Position numbers and translations under genes: made by a program
In this document: one piece after another, positions 31,390 through 45,898 of the stretch
Layout of the letters: the number at the start of each line of letters is the position of its first letter
Numbering within the stretch: position 1 is the stretch's first letter
Assembly (NCBI RefSeq): GCF_001949145.1
Contig: NW_019091428.1
Location: 472,622-536,621 of the forward strand
Length of the DNA: 64,000 bases
From: Acanthaster planci
Taxonomy: Eukaryota; Echinodermata; Asteroidea; Valvatida; Acanthasteridae
Reading direction: 5' to 3'
The notes under the pieces: model-generated
Told to the model about the DNA's origin: nothing
Databases searched by the model: none
What the model saw: the letters and a program-made list of their open reading frames with translations, nothing else

Positions 31390-31850
31390 TCGATTGTCGA
31401 ATATTTGAATATTATTTTTTGAATTTGAATATTTGAATGCAAAATTCATGAAAAGGAAGGGAAAATTTTCTTTTGTTGCTAATGAAAAAAATTGCACTAT
31501 GGAAGCTTGTTTCAAGCAGCTGTTCAAATGAAAAGTCTAAGAAATCCTGCAATGATTTAAAAAGTAAATTATTAATTAAACAATTTAAAAGCAGTAGAAA
31601 CTTTCAACGGGGTAAGAAGTCTTGTTCATCATTTAAATCTTGCTAAATCGTGGCTGGAGATACTCCTAGATTTGAGAAGCTATTATATTGATCATAATGT
31701 ACATGTATAACTGTGTTACACTGCAACTGATTTTGTATATGGTTTGTTCATCAACAATCTGCCGTTTGGTGCGACCGAATATTTGGATATTCGATTAAAT
31801 CGAAGGTCGAATATTTGAACAGTGAATTATTCGAATTGACTCAGCCCTAC
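31390..31850. repeat. Probable degenerate transposon with gaatatttgaat motifs
   Basis: Both sides carry gaatattt/tattcga repeats (31395-31440 and 31775-31835), and the right edge ends cgaattgactcagccctac. Read inward this is tagggctgagtc, a hAT-like looking terminus. The left edge is not clear. Confidence 0.3.
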
Positions 31851-34800
31851 TAAAAGCAAACAAACGGAGCACACTGCCATTAACGACCTGTTCTGATCCG
31901 ATGAAATTAGTCTTCATAACAAGCCCACACCAGAAACTGGGTGATTCTGACTAATTTGACGCTGTGCACAACGGAGGATCTTTGATTCTGCAAGCGACAC
32001 CAGCACGCAGGTCGATCTCTCATTGAACATTTATGAGACCCTGCGCTGCATTACTCCAGATCATTGCACTGGAGCGGTGGAAAACGACACACCTGCGGTC
32101 AACAGTTTGGTCTTTCAGCCACGCCTGCGATAAGAAATTCCTTCCGCCAAACGAGGCGCTGCATGTTTTGTTGAAAATCGCTCACACCGAGTTCAGACGG
32201 GCACAGCAGAGCCACGCTGAATCAAATCATTCCTGGGGATTTGACTTTCATCAACACGGCCTTGGTTTTCGTTCATCTCAGGTCCAGATATGTTAACGAA
32301 ATTTTACCAAAAATGCAGCTATTATTTAACCAACATCGCTTAGGTGTTGGTTTTGCTTAGTGGCTTTCACATTCATTTCATGTCTGCATGTTAGCAAAAA
32401 ATTACCAAACATGCAGATCCTGTTTCTGTCATCAGCAAGGGGAACTGTTTATCATTTAGGCCAGTCCCAACCTGCTGAGATACGATTCCCAGCAGACGGG
32501 ATTACAAGCAGGCTTAGCTCCGGCTTCCGCAATGGCTAACTTAACCCTTTGATGCTGAACAGCCGCCCACAGCTACTTTCCAGTTTGCTGCTTTTTATCA
32601 CTGCAAACACTTGTCAGAGAATGGCTTAAAAAAAACAAAACGTCAGAGCTTGTTGAATCCTAACACCGGACACTTGAGGGGGGCCAAGTCCCCCTGTCAA
32701 ACCGTCCTACATATGGACTGAGGATGCCGGCAATTATTCTGAGCGAGAAGTGACCTTTATTTTGTCTATGCAGCCACCTTTTAAGGAGTTGAAGTGGGTG
32801 GGTTTTCTTGGCAGGGGAATGTGCATCCCTTGAGGAACAGTGCAACCAATCATGTTGAACTGGCACCATGACGGGAGCAAAACTAAATTCAGCCACATTG
32901 GAGACGATCTGCCAAACACTGACTTGGATTTGCTTGTTTTTATTCTCTCAAATCGCCTTTATTACAAACAAGTGCCCCTACGGGGAGTGTATGCAGTCGA
33001 TCTTGTCACTAAAAAACCTGACTAATCGAAAATACAAATGTTGGCATAAAGCTGTACTAGAATAGTATAGCTTTAGAATATTGGTGATTTGAAACCTAGC
33101 TTTTGAACAAGCACTTTGTAAGGAACATCCTCTTTGATTTTAGCTGGCTGTTTGAGGACCGTGAAGTCATCTTGAGAGTCCCCTAAGACCAACCTATAGA
33201 TGGGGCCCCCGAGACCAACTAATAATGACAGCTGTGGAAATAAGCCTCCATAGTGGAGCCGTGACACAATGCAAAAGATATCAGAAAAAATCATACAGTT
33301 TCCTCGCCTCGGGCAGTGTTTAAATTAATCCAATTGATTTGGGACGGCGGGCTGTTGTGCGTGATCCCGGCTCAGCGGACAAAAGCCCCGCGCCAGGTTA
33401 GAAATGCGCATATAAAATGAAGCAGCCGGTGGGAATTTTCAAGGGCAGAACTGTTTAAAAAAAAAAATCCTTGCTGCGGGGGGGGGGTGGACGAGAGGGA
33501 ATTACGTCAAACAAGTTCTGATTCTGAAAAACTGGCCGGCTGCTTTTGGGCTCATCAGTGCAACGTCATCAACCAATTGTGTAAGCCGACCCACCAAACA
33601 TGCACGACTCTCCCACCGGCCAAAGACTGTGCTGGTAGAAACTCATTTGCATAATCAATGAATAATTCACAAGCAGCTGACTTCCACTACCACACACTCG
33701 TGATAAAGAGTGTTTCATCTGGTATTAAAGGGAAAATCCAATTAATGCTGTAAATGAGGAGTTAAATAGAAAAATTTCACCAAAAAAAAAAAAAAGAAAC
33801 ACAAACAGGGAACGAAAGGTCAATGTTTTGGTAAAAAAAAAATCAATGTTCCCCAGAGAACAGTGTCAGAGTTTACAAAAAACAAAAAAAAAATCTCTGC
33901 ACTTCTCCCACCATGAACTCCTGTCTATCTCGATTAAATGCAGCAAGCATAGAACCGTCTCTCAGTGAGGGGTAATTGAACACAAATACCCCCTCAATGA
34001 TACAATGGAAGGCTCTGCATCACTGAGGGACACACGAACAGTTGATGAGAAATAGAGAGAGAGACACTGGAGTAGGATTGGGAAGGCCAAAGCCAAGTAG
34101 TGCAGTGTTTTAGAAGCACGAGGGGGGAAAAATATAATGTCAGGCTGGTGTGTGTACATTAAGTTGTCGGGTCTCGGCCAAGTTCGACAGCATCACTTCC
34201 GACATCGTCTTAAATCGGCTCTTGGGGGTCGTCGTCTGTTCGGCGGTGCTAAAGTTAGACGTGGGATCACTGAGTAATAGCCTGACATCACCTGCTTGGT
34301 CCAGGTCGAGGGTTCTCTTTTTTTCTGACATCAACTTGAACGGTGGAGGCAAAATCTCACCAATGGATTAACCCTGGCTCCAACTGTCTCAGGTAAGAAC
34401 AGTATGTAGTATTCATTTCTACTTCCCGTGTGCTGCCTACAAAGATTTCTTTCAGAGTCACCATGGATGAGCATGTGGACGGGCATACAGCATTACAGAA
34501 TGCTAGGTTTTAATTGCTAGAAAGACAGACACTATGCGGGACAGACAGCGCCAGAGTTGAGCTCAGTTTTAGCAAAAAAGTTGTACTGGCCTTCAGTGCA
34601 CTTAGCAGGGGGACGACCAGTGCACACAATTTTTTTCCGCTGCCATTTTGTGCATTTTTAGCACATTGTGCCTTTAAAAGCATACTTTGTGCTCAGCTTA
34701 AATTGCCTGTGCAAATTAAATAAACAAACGGCTCCTGAGCAAAAAGAAACAGTCAGCAACCGATGTTTCGACTGGGCCCAATATCATATGGTTCGACAGA

Positions 34801-35754
34801 AAAATACTCAGCTTCAACTAGAGGCGCGCGCATTCCTGATTTGTAAATCCGAATCACTATGAATAGCAATTCTCGAATAAATTGAAATTGTGTCTTGGCG
34901 GCCCCGGGTTGATTCTGCTACATGGTGTTTGATGAAAGATCACCAAGATCGAAATGTGCCCCAACAAATTTGGACCTGTTTGAAATTGTCGAGTTGATTC
35001 CGAAACAAATTTCAAGATTTGGTTTTTATATTTTATTTTATTGTTCTCATTAAATTCATAAGATAATATCATTCTGGATGATTCTGGAGTTATTTGTATC
35101 TATTATTCTCGGCTTAATCACAACAATTTGGTTTTATTTTGCACTCAATCACTTTCATTTGGCTTGATTCGGTCTGATTCGGCTTCCAATTTGTACCCAG
35201 TTCTGGATTATTTTCCCTGTTTCATCTTAAGTTCTGCTAACACGCAGTGAATTGGGGCTTATGATTTCTCCCAATGCCATCAAGAATTTTCATGCGGAAT
35301 AAAACTAATGGGGGCATTCCTGACAATAATTTGGGAACGAGTGAACCTGAATTAGCAACTTCCCAAGCAACGCAAAAAATCCATAAGAACCGGTTGCCGG
35401 CAATAGACAAGTGATGGAGTTTTCGCTGGCAACTTGTTTCTGCTAAGCAAAATGATTTAATGGGTTGAGGAAATTCATTTCCTTCCTTAATTTGCAGAGA
35501 TATTGGAAAAAACTTTTGCTAAAGTCCATCTGATCAAAACCCTTAAACTAGAAAAAAATCGAAGGAGCGACTGTGCACAAAATCATGGAATTTCATTGAT
35601 GAGGAAAAATTTCAAATTTAAACAAAATGTGTGTTTATTTAAATTTATTTACAGGGAAACTTGGAAGTACAGGGATGTTCTAAAAATGATGGGGAATATA
35701 GAAAAATACTTCGCTCAAGAGAGGGACTTACATGTCCCAGATATCATTGTTGGA

Positions 35755-35972
35755 GGAATTCAAGACTGATGGGGGGACTAATTAATGTAAATTGTGTTCA
35801 ATCACTGGTCTAATTGGTTGGCACATGAGATCAACATTACCCCCAACACACAATCCGTTCCATGAACTTTTTTTCACAGTTGGACAGATTCAGGGCTGTT
35901 CGGGGACTTATTAATGTAAATTGTGTTCAACTACTGATGGTCTAATTGGTTGACACCCAACATCAACATTTA
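35755..35972 (+). repeat. Imperfect direct duplication, ~130-bp unit
   Basis: The block attaatgtaaattgtgttca, then ctaattggttg and atcaacatt, appears at about 35780-35840 and again at 35910-35972. The second copy has small insertions. Confidence 0.65.
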
Positions 35973-38900
35973 CAGTTCCTATCAGTCTTAAGAATCCAGT
36001 CTTCTGCAGCAAAACACTGAATACCAAGTAATTCATGGATGAAGTACCTTTTGTTGGCTTACTAAGTAAAGTTTACTCTAGTTCCATCAGTGCACGGACC
36101 TTTTGTTTAAATAATCTGTGATGCATCAAAACAAAGGGCTGAGTTTGCTCTTTGTGATGCAAACTGAAATTTATTAGGGAAAACAAGACCCTTCAGGCTC
36201 ATTTTGTTGGTCAAAAATGTGTCTAACGCACTGTGGACTGTTTATACATTCAAAGAGACTCAGTGAAAGACAGGCCAAGCGGCCAAGATCTTGACTGGTG
36301 AGCACGGCAGCGATTTCCAATCCACATTCCGTGCAGTCGTGGATATTATTATCCAGGCCAGCTACGATAAACACACACCATGGGGTAAACCGGAGCCAGG
36401 CTGGACCCCGACCAATTGAATTAGGCAGCACAACTTGATCGGTCCGAGAGCCAACCGGGGCCAGTTGACTCTATCTCCCCGAATGGATTGACGACTTATT
36501 ACAAAGTCCATCTCTGAGCACTCGGTTTTCAGGGAATGACACCTTGATACATGCTTCAGCTCTTGTGAATGAAATCATCTCCGGTCACGAGAAACTGGGT
36601 TTTTCTTTAAAAAAAAAAAGAAGGAGCTGTTTTGCGCACAGCTGTGCTTTACATTTCAGTTTTTGATTGTGAAATGAAATTTATAGGAATGGTCTTGAAG
36701 TTATTCACCCCCATTAATGTCAATACACAAAAAGACTCATCCACAATGACAATTAAAGAGGTAGACTTATAGTCCACCATTCAACGATCACATATAAATG
36801 ACATCATAAAAAAAAGTTCACTGATCCTGTCGACTCCCACAACATTTCTGCTTAAAAAACTTGCCCAAATCCTGCAGTCTCCCCTGTCTACAAAATCAGT
36901 GGTGATTTTTAGGGATCTTTAATTACAGTATCAGCTCTTGCTGAAGACATCATCTCCAACAATGGCTGGGCTCTTGCCTGTCTCCCTCAGTCCAGTACAA
37001 ATCTGTCCAAATCCAAGTGGATGTTATGAGACTGGGTGGGAAGGTACCAGTAATCAGTCTACCAAAATCAAAATATGACAAACTCCAATTCAAAATTTGC
37101 CAATCCAAAATTGTTGATACTGTCTATCTTGTAAGCTCCTTTTTGTCAGTCTGGGGGAAAAGGGTATTAAACTTTGAAAAGTTAAATCAAATTAATAGAT
37201 AAAGTAATTATCTGACAATTTTTGCATTGGGACCTTTCAAAAATACGCTGTGAACAAAAAATTCCAACGCCGCGCAGCCAGCAACCCCATGTCAGATTCT
37301 CTGTACCTGAAGGAAACATGCAGCCCCATGCTGAGAAGGAGCGACTCAGATTTAAAGTCCTAAATCCTTCAACACCGCAAAACTGTCGTCAATTTCGGCA
37401 GGTTCACTGTGTACTCAATTCACAACTTACACGTACTTAGTCACATTCCTCGATCAATCGGACATTTTTCTCTCTAATTACAGAGAGCTTGCTGAGAAGT
37501 TTTGAAAATTGCAGTTTCTGGGGAATACTGAAGCCACCTCAACACTGTTTTTGCAGTGAATGAGAATTACCAGAGCATGAAGGAGGCTGTACATTTGGTG
37601 AGGTCAGGAGAAATACTGGGAATGTAAACCGGCCTGTCACTTCTCACAAAATGTTAGACAATACCATTGCCTGAAGGTGTAACTCTATCAACCGAGGGAT
37701 AAAATGTTCCTCAAATCTGCACAAAGTTCACGAGAAAAAAAAAAAAACTTGTGTAGTTCGTGCTTGAGTTTCGGAATTTTCTCCACATATTCAGGTCTCA
37801 AAAGATAATATTCCATTTTTAGGGTTGCTGTTGATTCTCACTTCTGATCTCCCGGGGAAAGGGATTAAGGTCCCTCAAATCCACATGAACTCGATAACGA
37901 GAAAAGCAGGTTTGGGTACACTCGACACCACGCTGCCTCGACCTGCCTGTACCATATACCACGAGCGTGAGTGTTGTTCTCATAAATTGGCAGGCCTTGG
38001 TGATGGATACATTAAAAATAAAAATGAACGCAAGTGACCACTGTCCAATGAAAATCTGTAAGTGGTCAATTCCCTGCTGCACTGTGATGAACCTGTCGGT
38101 GCGCTTTCCCAGCACATTTTATTGGAGTGTTTCTAAGGATGGAACCTGGGGAAAGGGGAAGCACAACTGCCCCATTAAGTTTCTGGTGAATCATCTAAAA
38201 TCAGGAGAAAGATTCTGCTAGGATCAAAACGTTAGGCCCCTCCATATTTTATGACCACTAAAGCACATCAGAATTGACTCTTCCAGGGGCAGAAGTAATC
38301 CTTTCTCTGTGGTTATACAGAATGCCACCAGACTACTATGGTGTTATAGTGTGTACAAGTACATGTAGGTGCAGGTAGCAGTGGTAAATAACCTGTGGGT
38401 ACCTGTTTGGACCCCTCCCCCCAGCTAATGAACTGTGTTGGGAGATTAAAAGGCCAACGCCCGGTTTCAGAGTGTGTACTTCCCATTTTTATAATCAGCC
38501 ATTTGTATTAGAAATTTAGAAATGAATGATGGCCTAAGTTTTCTCTGATTTGCTAAAACTGGAGTCAGCCTTTCAAGGTACGTATTCGGTATCCCGAAAT
38601 ATTTGAAACACTCTTAGCCAAGTCAGGAATCTTATTAATTTTGTACAGTGCATGATCTCTTTAAAGGGAAATACAGAGCGCTGAAGCCAGGAGTGTACAT
38701 GCACATGTTTGTGTGGAAGCTACTGCCAACCAAGCAGGGCATGGTTTGCATGGTTGTGTGCCGTGGCGCTGAGCTTGAGCTGCTGCGTACATGTACATGT
38801 ATGTAATTCGACCGATCTGTCCTGGAATGATAATTGTAGCATTCATGCTGGGACAGGCATCTTGCAAAATGCAGATCTGTATAGTACAATGTATATTTAT

Positions 38901-39867
38901 GATTACGCTGAGCCAATTTGACATGTTCAAGCAAGCCAATATTGGAATGGAAGTTTCCAGGAGGTCATGACGGCGTACTGGAAAAACTGGTTGCTACTGG
39001 GTGGAGGATATTTTTGGTGACTAAAAAAAAAATGGAAGTTACAACATTTTCTTGAAGATGAAGAGAGCACATTGATCAAAATGTCAAGCTCAAACAATCA
39101 CTTAAAAACTTCTTTCGGAATGAGAATTTTTCCAGCACAGCGATACATCAAACCCTGCTAGTTTACACCTTCACCACCAACAATATGTACAAACATGCAC
39201 AATGTAAAAATATCTCATTTCTATCGGCAGAGACAACCGCTTGATACAAATAGCTACTTCTCAAAGGTTCCATTTAAAGGTGACATCAAAATCCCCTCTA
39301 CCTAACACTGTTTTGTTTCTCCTTATCTTTCTAATTCTTTTCATTCTCCAATTTGCTCCGAAGGTTCTCTGATTTTTCATAAATGATCAAGTTTGTGAAT
39401 ATGTCAATACTGTATGTGGACCAGCTAGCTTTCATCCAAACACTATCTTCACATTAAACCACCCAAGTGAGCAAGTACCAAACCCTTCTGATTCATTGGC
39501 CTAGAGAGCTGGACTAATTGGAAGATTACACAGTTGGATGCTTGGCTATTTAGTTTGATATCCTAGCAACTGCCCTAAACCGCTTGAGAAATTCTACCCT
39601 GTTGGGTCTGGCGTGATAAGACACAATTATGCAGGAAGCATTAACTCATAACTCTGCAGAAGAACATGTACTGTAAGTACAAAGGAAATTATACCGGTAC
39701 ATGGAGGTCACTAAAGTCACATTTTGGAAAGCTAAAGTTGCTCCCTGAAGAAAGGATACTCACAGAGTAAGGGTCAATAAAGACGGGCTCTTAAAATGGT
39801 GTAATCCAAGTTTTACATGCTCCTGCTAAACACGTTTGCTTTCCCAGTTAAGTTTTCTCAAAATATC

Positions 39868-39990
39868 CAACACTGAATGTCACCGGTCCAATACACACTG
39901 TACATGTACATGCACGATACCAAACACTGAATATCACCGGTGTAACACACCAAATCTTGAATATCACCGTTCCAATATAGCAAACATTCT
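39868..39990 (+). repeat. Imperfect short tandem repeat
   Basis: Three diverged units with the core ctgaat(g/a)tcaccg(g/t)t, about 40-50 bases apart; the first two are interrupted by a tacatgtacatg tract. Confidence 0.5.
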
Positions 39991-42031
39991 CATCGGCTCA
40001 ATATACCAAAGATGTTGGAGTGATTCAACACAGAAGTATGCACAAATCGCTGCCTGGTCCCTGGTGGACACTACACACTGTGGACGGCCAAGATAGCGGT
40101 GAGGGCTAGTGGCTGACGCCACATGCAACCCTCTTCCTCAACCCTGGGCAGTACTGTCGCTGCTGTATCAATTACCTCGCATTTACCTCTGAATTTTGCT
40201 ACAAATCTCATTTGAGACAGATGCATTGATTTAATTTACAACCCCCCCCAACAAAATAAAACTGTATCATTTCTGGCAACATGCATGACATTATCTTGTT
40301 CAGAGTCCATAGATGAAGTCCGGAGGCAGACCCAAAGGTATTAAATAAGAAATAAAGCCTATTTTCTGAGTTTGCATAACTAGGTACTGGTACGTGTACA
40401 TGTATGCTACATGTACTTGCTCAGTCACTGTATATATTTTACATGGTGGCTCATGAATTAAGTAACTGGTTTTAAGTCGGACCTGGTTTAATTTGACAAA
40501 TGGTTCAAATCCGAAACAGGATTAAATCCATAACCAGGCGCAGTAACTACTCTCTTCTTGTTATGGAGTTACTGTTTTTACTTGACAGGTGTTTTTCTGC
40601 AGTAAGTGTCTGCTTAAATCTAGATGCTATTTTTATCCGTCGCCATACTCAGCAAACAGTGTGTGTGCATAGCACATACATGTGTACCAACTTAACCAGA
40701 TGCCCACACAATCAAATTGTGTCGCCACATTCTTATTAAGAAATCTGTTGGGGGAAAGCAGTATGGAAATTACATTAGAAGCAAGATATGGGACAGAGAC
40801 CCACCCCCCCTTTGTGTTGGTCATTGTTTGATTGGAATCTCAGGAATACTTTTCAGACATCTGGGAGGTAACAAAAGTCTAGAGTGTGTATAGGGATTGG
40901 ACATGTAGGGGGTAACCCCTCTGTCCCATATCTTGCTGGGTATAACTTTGACTCTCCATCTTCTTTGTGGTAGTAAATGGGAGAACCTTTAACCTGTTCA
41001 TTTTATGCTAATGAACATGTTCATATTCATGAGCTGAAGTGTGATGTCAGAATAGCAGAGGCTCCAAAGCTCTGTACAGTTATAAATGATACTTTTTTTT
41101 TACATTTTCTGAGAGGAAATTCCCTTTGTACTTATTTTCACGATGTTAAGTGGTGTGTTTAGAATTAATTGTAGCCAGTCTTTCTTCAAAACTCTGTTGG
41201 GGGTAATTGTGAGGGATGAATTCTTGCACAAGTGGTTGGTGCCTTACTGTGCGACAACAGAAAAATGGCGCCCTCTGAAAAGAACCAATGAAACAAAAAA
41301 GGACTGGATCAGCTACCCCCCATCCCTTTTTAAAAGAATTCTTCAGATCTTGCTTGTTTCATTGTCGCAAGTCTCAGTTGAATGCCCACTGCATGTTTCC
41401 CTGACAGTCCTCGATCCTCCAATTTCAAAACAATTTTACATACACCCCACAAGGGTTATGAGGAAGAAATATACAACAGAGTACATGCTCGTGAAACTGC
41501 CATGGTGTGGAATTCAGGAAGATGACAGGACTTCGACCATTCTGTCCTTCCTCCGCCATGACCGAAGCATGTGTCTGTGAGATGAATCTTTAGTGTTTAG
41601 GGTTCAGTGATGCGCTTCAGATTAGAGTGTTATATAGCCTCATAAATGCGCTGTCCTCCTTGCTTAAGGCCCCGTCAAGCGTGGGTTAATGATGAAATAG
41701 TATTACAGCTCATGGGCCGAAAGCCGCAAGGTACATGTAGTCGTTCAGTTGGGGGAGGGGCGGGAGAAGATAGCCATCGTGTGAATTCTACCAAGTGCAG
41801 GCGTCAGCTCTGTGGTTATGGACATTTTTGACACCAAGCGTGCTGATTCTTCTTGACTTGACCGATCTTTTCTTGATTTGATTGATCGTTTCTCGGGTTC
41901 TCTTGAAGTGGACCCTGGTTGAGAGAAAAGACTTGGTGCGCAAGGAGCAGCGAGTGACCGTCTCCCGGGTGTTTTGTTTTGGGTTCTAAACCAGCACAGT
42001 GCTGCCTTGTTTTTTCCCCACAAATGTCAAC

Positions 42032-42138
42032 AGAGTGGTAAGAATGCAAGTGTTTTGAGTTGAGAGGCAAGAAGCCGCTTAAAAGTGGTAAGAATGCAAG
42101 TGTTTGGAGTTGCGAGGCAAGAAGCCGCTTAAAAGTGG
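42032..42138 (+). repeat. Tandem duplication, ~52-bp unit
   Basis: The unit gtggtaagaatgcaagtgtt followed by gagttg(a/c)gaggcaagaag and ccgcttaaaa occurs twice back to back with only a few differences. Confidence 0.75.
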
Positions 42139-43604
42139 AGAGGGGGGGAAAGAAAAGGCACAAGAACAAGAAAAAGGAGGAGATGACGGGAGGAAAATCA
42201 CCGATGCCTCAGAACTGGCCCCCTTCCAGCATTAGCATGATGCTTTGGCCCCCTCTTCCCCTTCCCAGGCAGAAAAGCTGATAACACCCACGGGCTAGAA
42301 TGTCTATGCTGTGTCAGGCTTGGATTTGAACAACCAATAAAAGACAGGTAGACTCCCTGTATCTTTTTGGGCAGAGTTTTAATTCGTCACTGAGGCAGAG
42401 CAATTTTTCTTTTCCCTAGTTCCGAGACGGGAAAAGATTAATTAAACCCCAGAATTGTGCCGATTTCAAAATATGAGAGTATTCGTACATAAGTTGTTCT
42501 GGTAATATTTGTACTCATCTGAATACATTTGTGATGATTCAACATGATTCTTGACTGTTTAACACCAAGAATAACTCTAGGAAACTTGTAAGAATGCTAT
42601 AAGAATATCCAGAATTACTGTAGTTATGAACACGACGTGAAAAAAGAAGAATAGCAACTTACATTTGTTTACAAAATGAGTAGGGGGAAAAAAAAACGGC
42701 TGGGAGGAGGCAGTGTGAAGAGAGATCACAGAGGAAATCTTTTCAGCAGTGCAGACGCACCGAGGGCTAATAGAGGAAGTGAGGCTCTCGGCCCAGACTA
42801 TCCGTGGGGAAAACGTGATGGTATCGCAGGCCGAGCTGAGCCAAGCAGACACAGACAAAGGACAAGGAGCAGAAGAGGACCGGGGTGGTTGCCCGTTGAG
42901 GAGCTCATTCATGGGGCTCACCGTTAAGCCCTGTACGATATTTTATTGGAAGTGCATATGGGCAGACACTGCCGTGCCTCCATCCGTGCATGTTGGCAGG
43001 TCTTTAATCTACGACTTCACACTCTGCAATTTCATTTTCTCCCGACTGAAGGCAAGACAAATCCTTGGCGGCCCAGAATCAATTGTAGACGGGGATGCAA
43101 GCCCCCTCTCCCTTCCCATGTTTCAGCTCACAAAGACCAACTGATAAAAAGCTCGTCCACAAGGACAAGACTTTTTTTTCTCCTGGCTCTGATTTAGATG
43201 GTGAAGATATCATCAAAATAAGACAGATTGAAATAAAGGTAAGAGTTTGGAGAGATACCAAGAAAGCTCAGGTGGCACTTGTCAGCATTGAGCACACCTT
43301 AAAATGATTGGATTGCTGTCTTCGTTCCGTAGGACAGAGGCCGTACAAGAAGACAATAATTGCCAGGTGACAAATACCATAATACCAATGATCTGCTTCC
43401 ACCCACACAAAGCCATGTACAGTAAAAACATCATATACATGTACATGTACCTCTACGTTCAAACCACAATACAAAAATCCATAAGTCACTATTATTATTA
43501 ATCTTTTTGGGGTAATGACATCAAGGATTCGTACAGTATAGGCACTGTAGCCTTTAAGCCTGAAGAAATCTGCAGAGAGGAGACAGTGAGAAGCAGTTAC
43601 AGTT

Positions 43605-43760
43605 TTAGAGGTGGAAGAAAACCCCAGAGGAATATTCCGGGTAAAACCCACGGAATCAGGTAGGGACTGAAAACCCAATCCACATGTGGACCGGGCGGGG
43701 AATCAAACCCGGGACCACAGAGGTGGAAGGCGAGGAAAGAACCACTACGCCAACCTGACT
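43605..43760 (-). mobile_element. tRNA-derived SINE-like element
   Basis: On the minus strand a tRNA-like head has a box A (tggcgtagtggtt) and, about 35 bases later, a box B (ggtttgattcc, one mismatch to GGTTCGANTCC). It is followed by a tail domain (gattgggttttcagtcc, ctgattccgtgggtttta). The acceptor stem is not intact, so this is not a functional tRNA. Confidence 0.55.
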
Positions 43761-45188
43761 CCTTTATGGCTTTGCAATAACTACATAAATGTACATGCAT
43801 TTTATAGATTTTATATGACATTTGCAGCGTAACAAATCTTCAAATATTAATCATACATGTACATAATAAAAATAACATGACATCCATGCTACATCAGTTG
43901 GGATTTTTCCTCATAAACCTACCGAGTAAAATTCTGACTGCTTCAAAACATTTTGAAACAACACAACTAAAAACTGTGCCGACATCCCTCTCATTAACAC
44001 AAAAACGTTGAGCATTCACCAAACCAGAAAGTAGTCGGTAATGGAACAATTCACTCCACTTTGGTCATTAGCAAACGGAAACCCCCAAAAGATTTATTTC
44101 ACATTTAGGCCTACTGTCAGAGAAATAATTCAGAGCATAAATACAAAGTACAGCATCATTTACAAACTGCATCATAAAGGCATGAAACTTAAAGTTACAA
44201 AGTTAATGGTACAGAGTAATGTGATGCAAATATACATGTACGTGTACGTGTACTGTTCTTGAAGGCTACAGTTTGGTTTTTTTTTAAGTCCCGATTAGCC
44301 CTTCTATTTAAAGACAACACATCGATATTTGCCTGCTGATGACATTCACAAATGTGCTAAAAGACCTTGTGCTGCAAACCCTGCGCTTTGTTCTGCGGAC
44401 AATAAGAGAAAAAAATATATATCAATATGGGGTAGATACACTGAAGCAAGGACAATGGCTGTGTGTCATTAAGTTCCGGTGTAGGGGCTGGCAGGTCGGA
44501 GGTTGCTTTGCATGGAGCGGCTGATTGGAGGGTGGTTAAGTGATGGCTACATTGTAGGTTCTTATGGTTCTGGTGTGAGTTTACATTACGAGGGCATAAA
44601 GCTATGATGGGTGTTTTTTAGAACTAGCAGGCCTTCATTTGACCCTGGCTAGGGGCTTAAGGATGATAGTAAATTGAGACAAAGGTATTACCGGTGGCTT
44701 AAAACCAACTCGTTTATAAATACCTGTTTGGGTGAGCAAGTAATTTTGTACAAAATCACGTTTTTCCAACTATGATGTTCATCCATTTCACCTTGTACCA
44801 GTAAATGTACATGTTAAGAAATAACCCTGCAGCTATATAATGTACATGTATGGCATGGGCCTCGCACGTGCATGACAAAAAAATCTTCCTAATATATGGA
44901 AATTGGTGGGTGTGGAGCATGCTACGTGATGTGATACAGAACTTAGCAGAGCCTGCTATGGAAAGGGGACTCAGTGGTTATATTGCGTGTGCCTGCCTGC
45001 GTGACAATGAATGTCACGTGTGAGGATTAGCACAGATCTATAACAGAAGCGTCAACCTTTCATACAAAACTGGAAAAGTTGTTAAAACCTGTTGTTTCTT
45101 TATCATCTGTTAAATACCATTCACATGAAATTGTCTGAGGAATTATAAGTTACGGTAGATAATAGGACAGTTTCAATTGATGCATTAA

Positions 45189-45239
45189 CCCTAACAGTCC
45201 TCAATCCTCCAACAGGTGAAGGATTGAGGAGTGTTAGGG
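45189..45239. mobile_element. 51-bp TTAA-flanked foldback MITE, second copy
   Basis: Flanked by TTAA (45185-45188 and 45240-45243), with CCCTAAC ends and about 19-bp complementary arms. It is the same length as, and close in sequence to, the reverse complement of 2331-2381. Confidence 0.72.
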
Positions 45240-45867
45240 TTAATGGTGGTGGTAGGGATGGGAAGTCATGTTTTTGTCGTCATGGATATTTGCTGTTATG
45301 AACATAGAACAGAGGGCTTGAACCCTACAAACGAGGCAGGAACTGAGGAAAAGGGGTGTGGGAATGTTCCCCTTCAGATCTTGGCCGTGCACTAACAGAC
45401 TTTTTCAGGAACTTGATACGACACACCCATGCGAGCTTAATATCAACACATCTGCAAAATGTGCATCCGTTGGTATGTGCCATCATTTCCACTGTAGCTC
45501 ACACCAGGCAGAGGCATTTAAATATATTCCTAACAATTTTCACCACCTACAAGTGGATATGCGGCTGTGTGAAAGTTACTTTTGATTTCACACCACTGAA
45601 GTCTTGAACTTCATCCAACAAGATAAAAGAAATTGTTGGCAAGATACAGGACAGACCCCACTCAAGAGCTTGCTGAATGCAAAGTCGAGAAATCCTCCAC
45701 TGTCGTCATTTCATGCCTCCGGGATCTGATGGTGAGAAACTGCATTTAAATTACCATCCATATGATAATCTTTATTCATTATTATCAAGACAGAGGAATG
45801 AATGCCGGGATTAAGAGAGTGAGCTGAGGTAAGACATGTCAAAGTGGTTGTGGCCACACCGGTACAA

Positions 45868-45898
45868 ACATGTACATGTATCAGATACATGTACATGT
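45868..45898. repeat. 31-bp perfect ACATGTACATGTATC palindrome
   Basis: Arms of 15 bases (ACATGTACATGTATC and its complement) flank a single A. It is the most extended example of the ACATGT palindromes that recur across the right half of the window. Confidence 0.8.

Noticed and set aside
41143-41580. 145-codon plus-strand open frame
   Set aside because: No recognisable domain and no codon bias; most likely a chance frame in an intron.
42749-43144. 131-codon plus-strand open frame with overlapping frames
   Set aside because: Several frames are open at once because the DNA is locally G-rich; no conserved motif.
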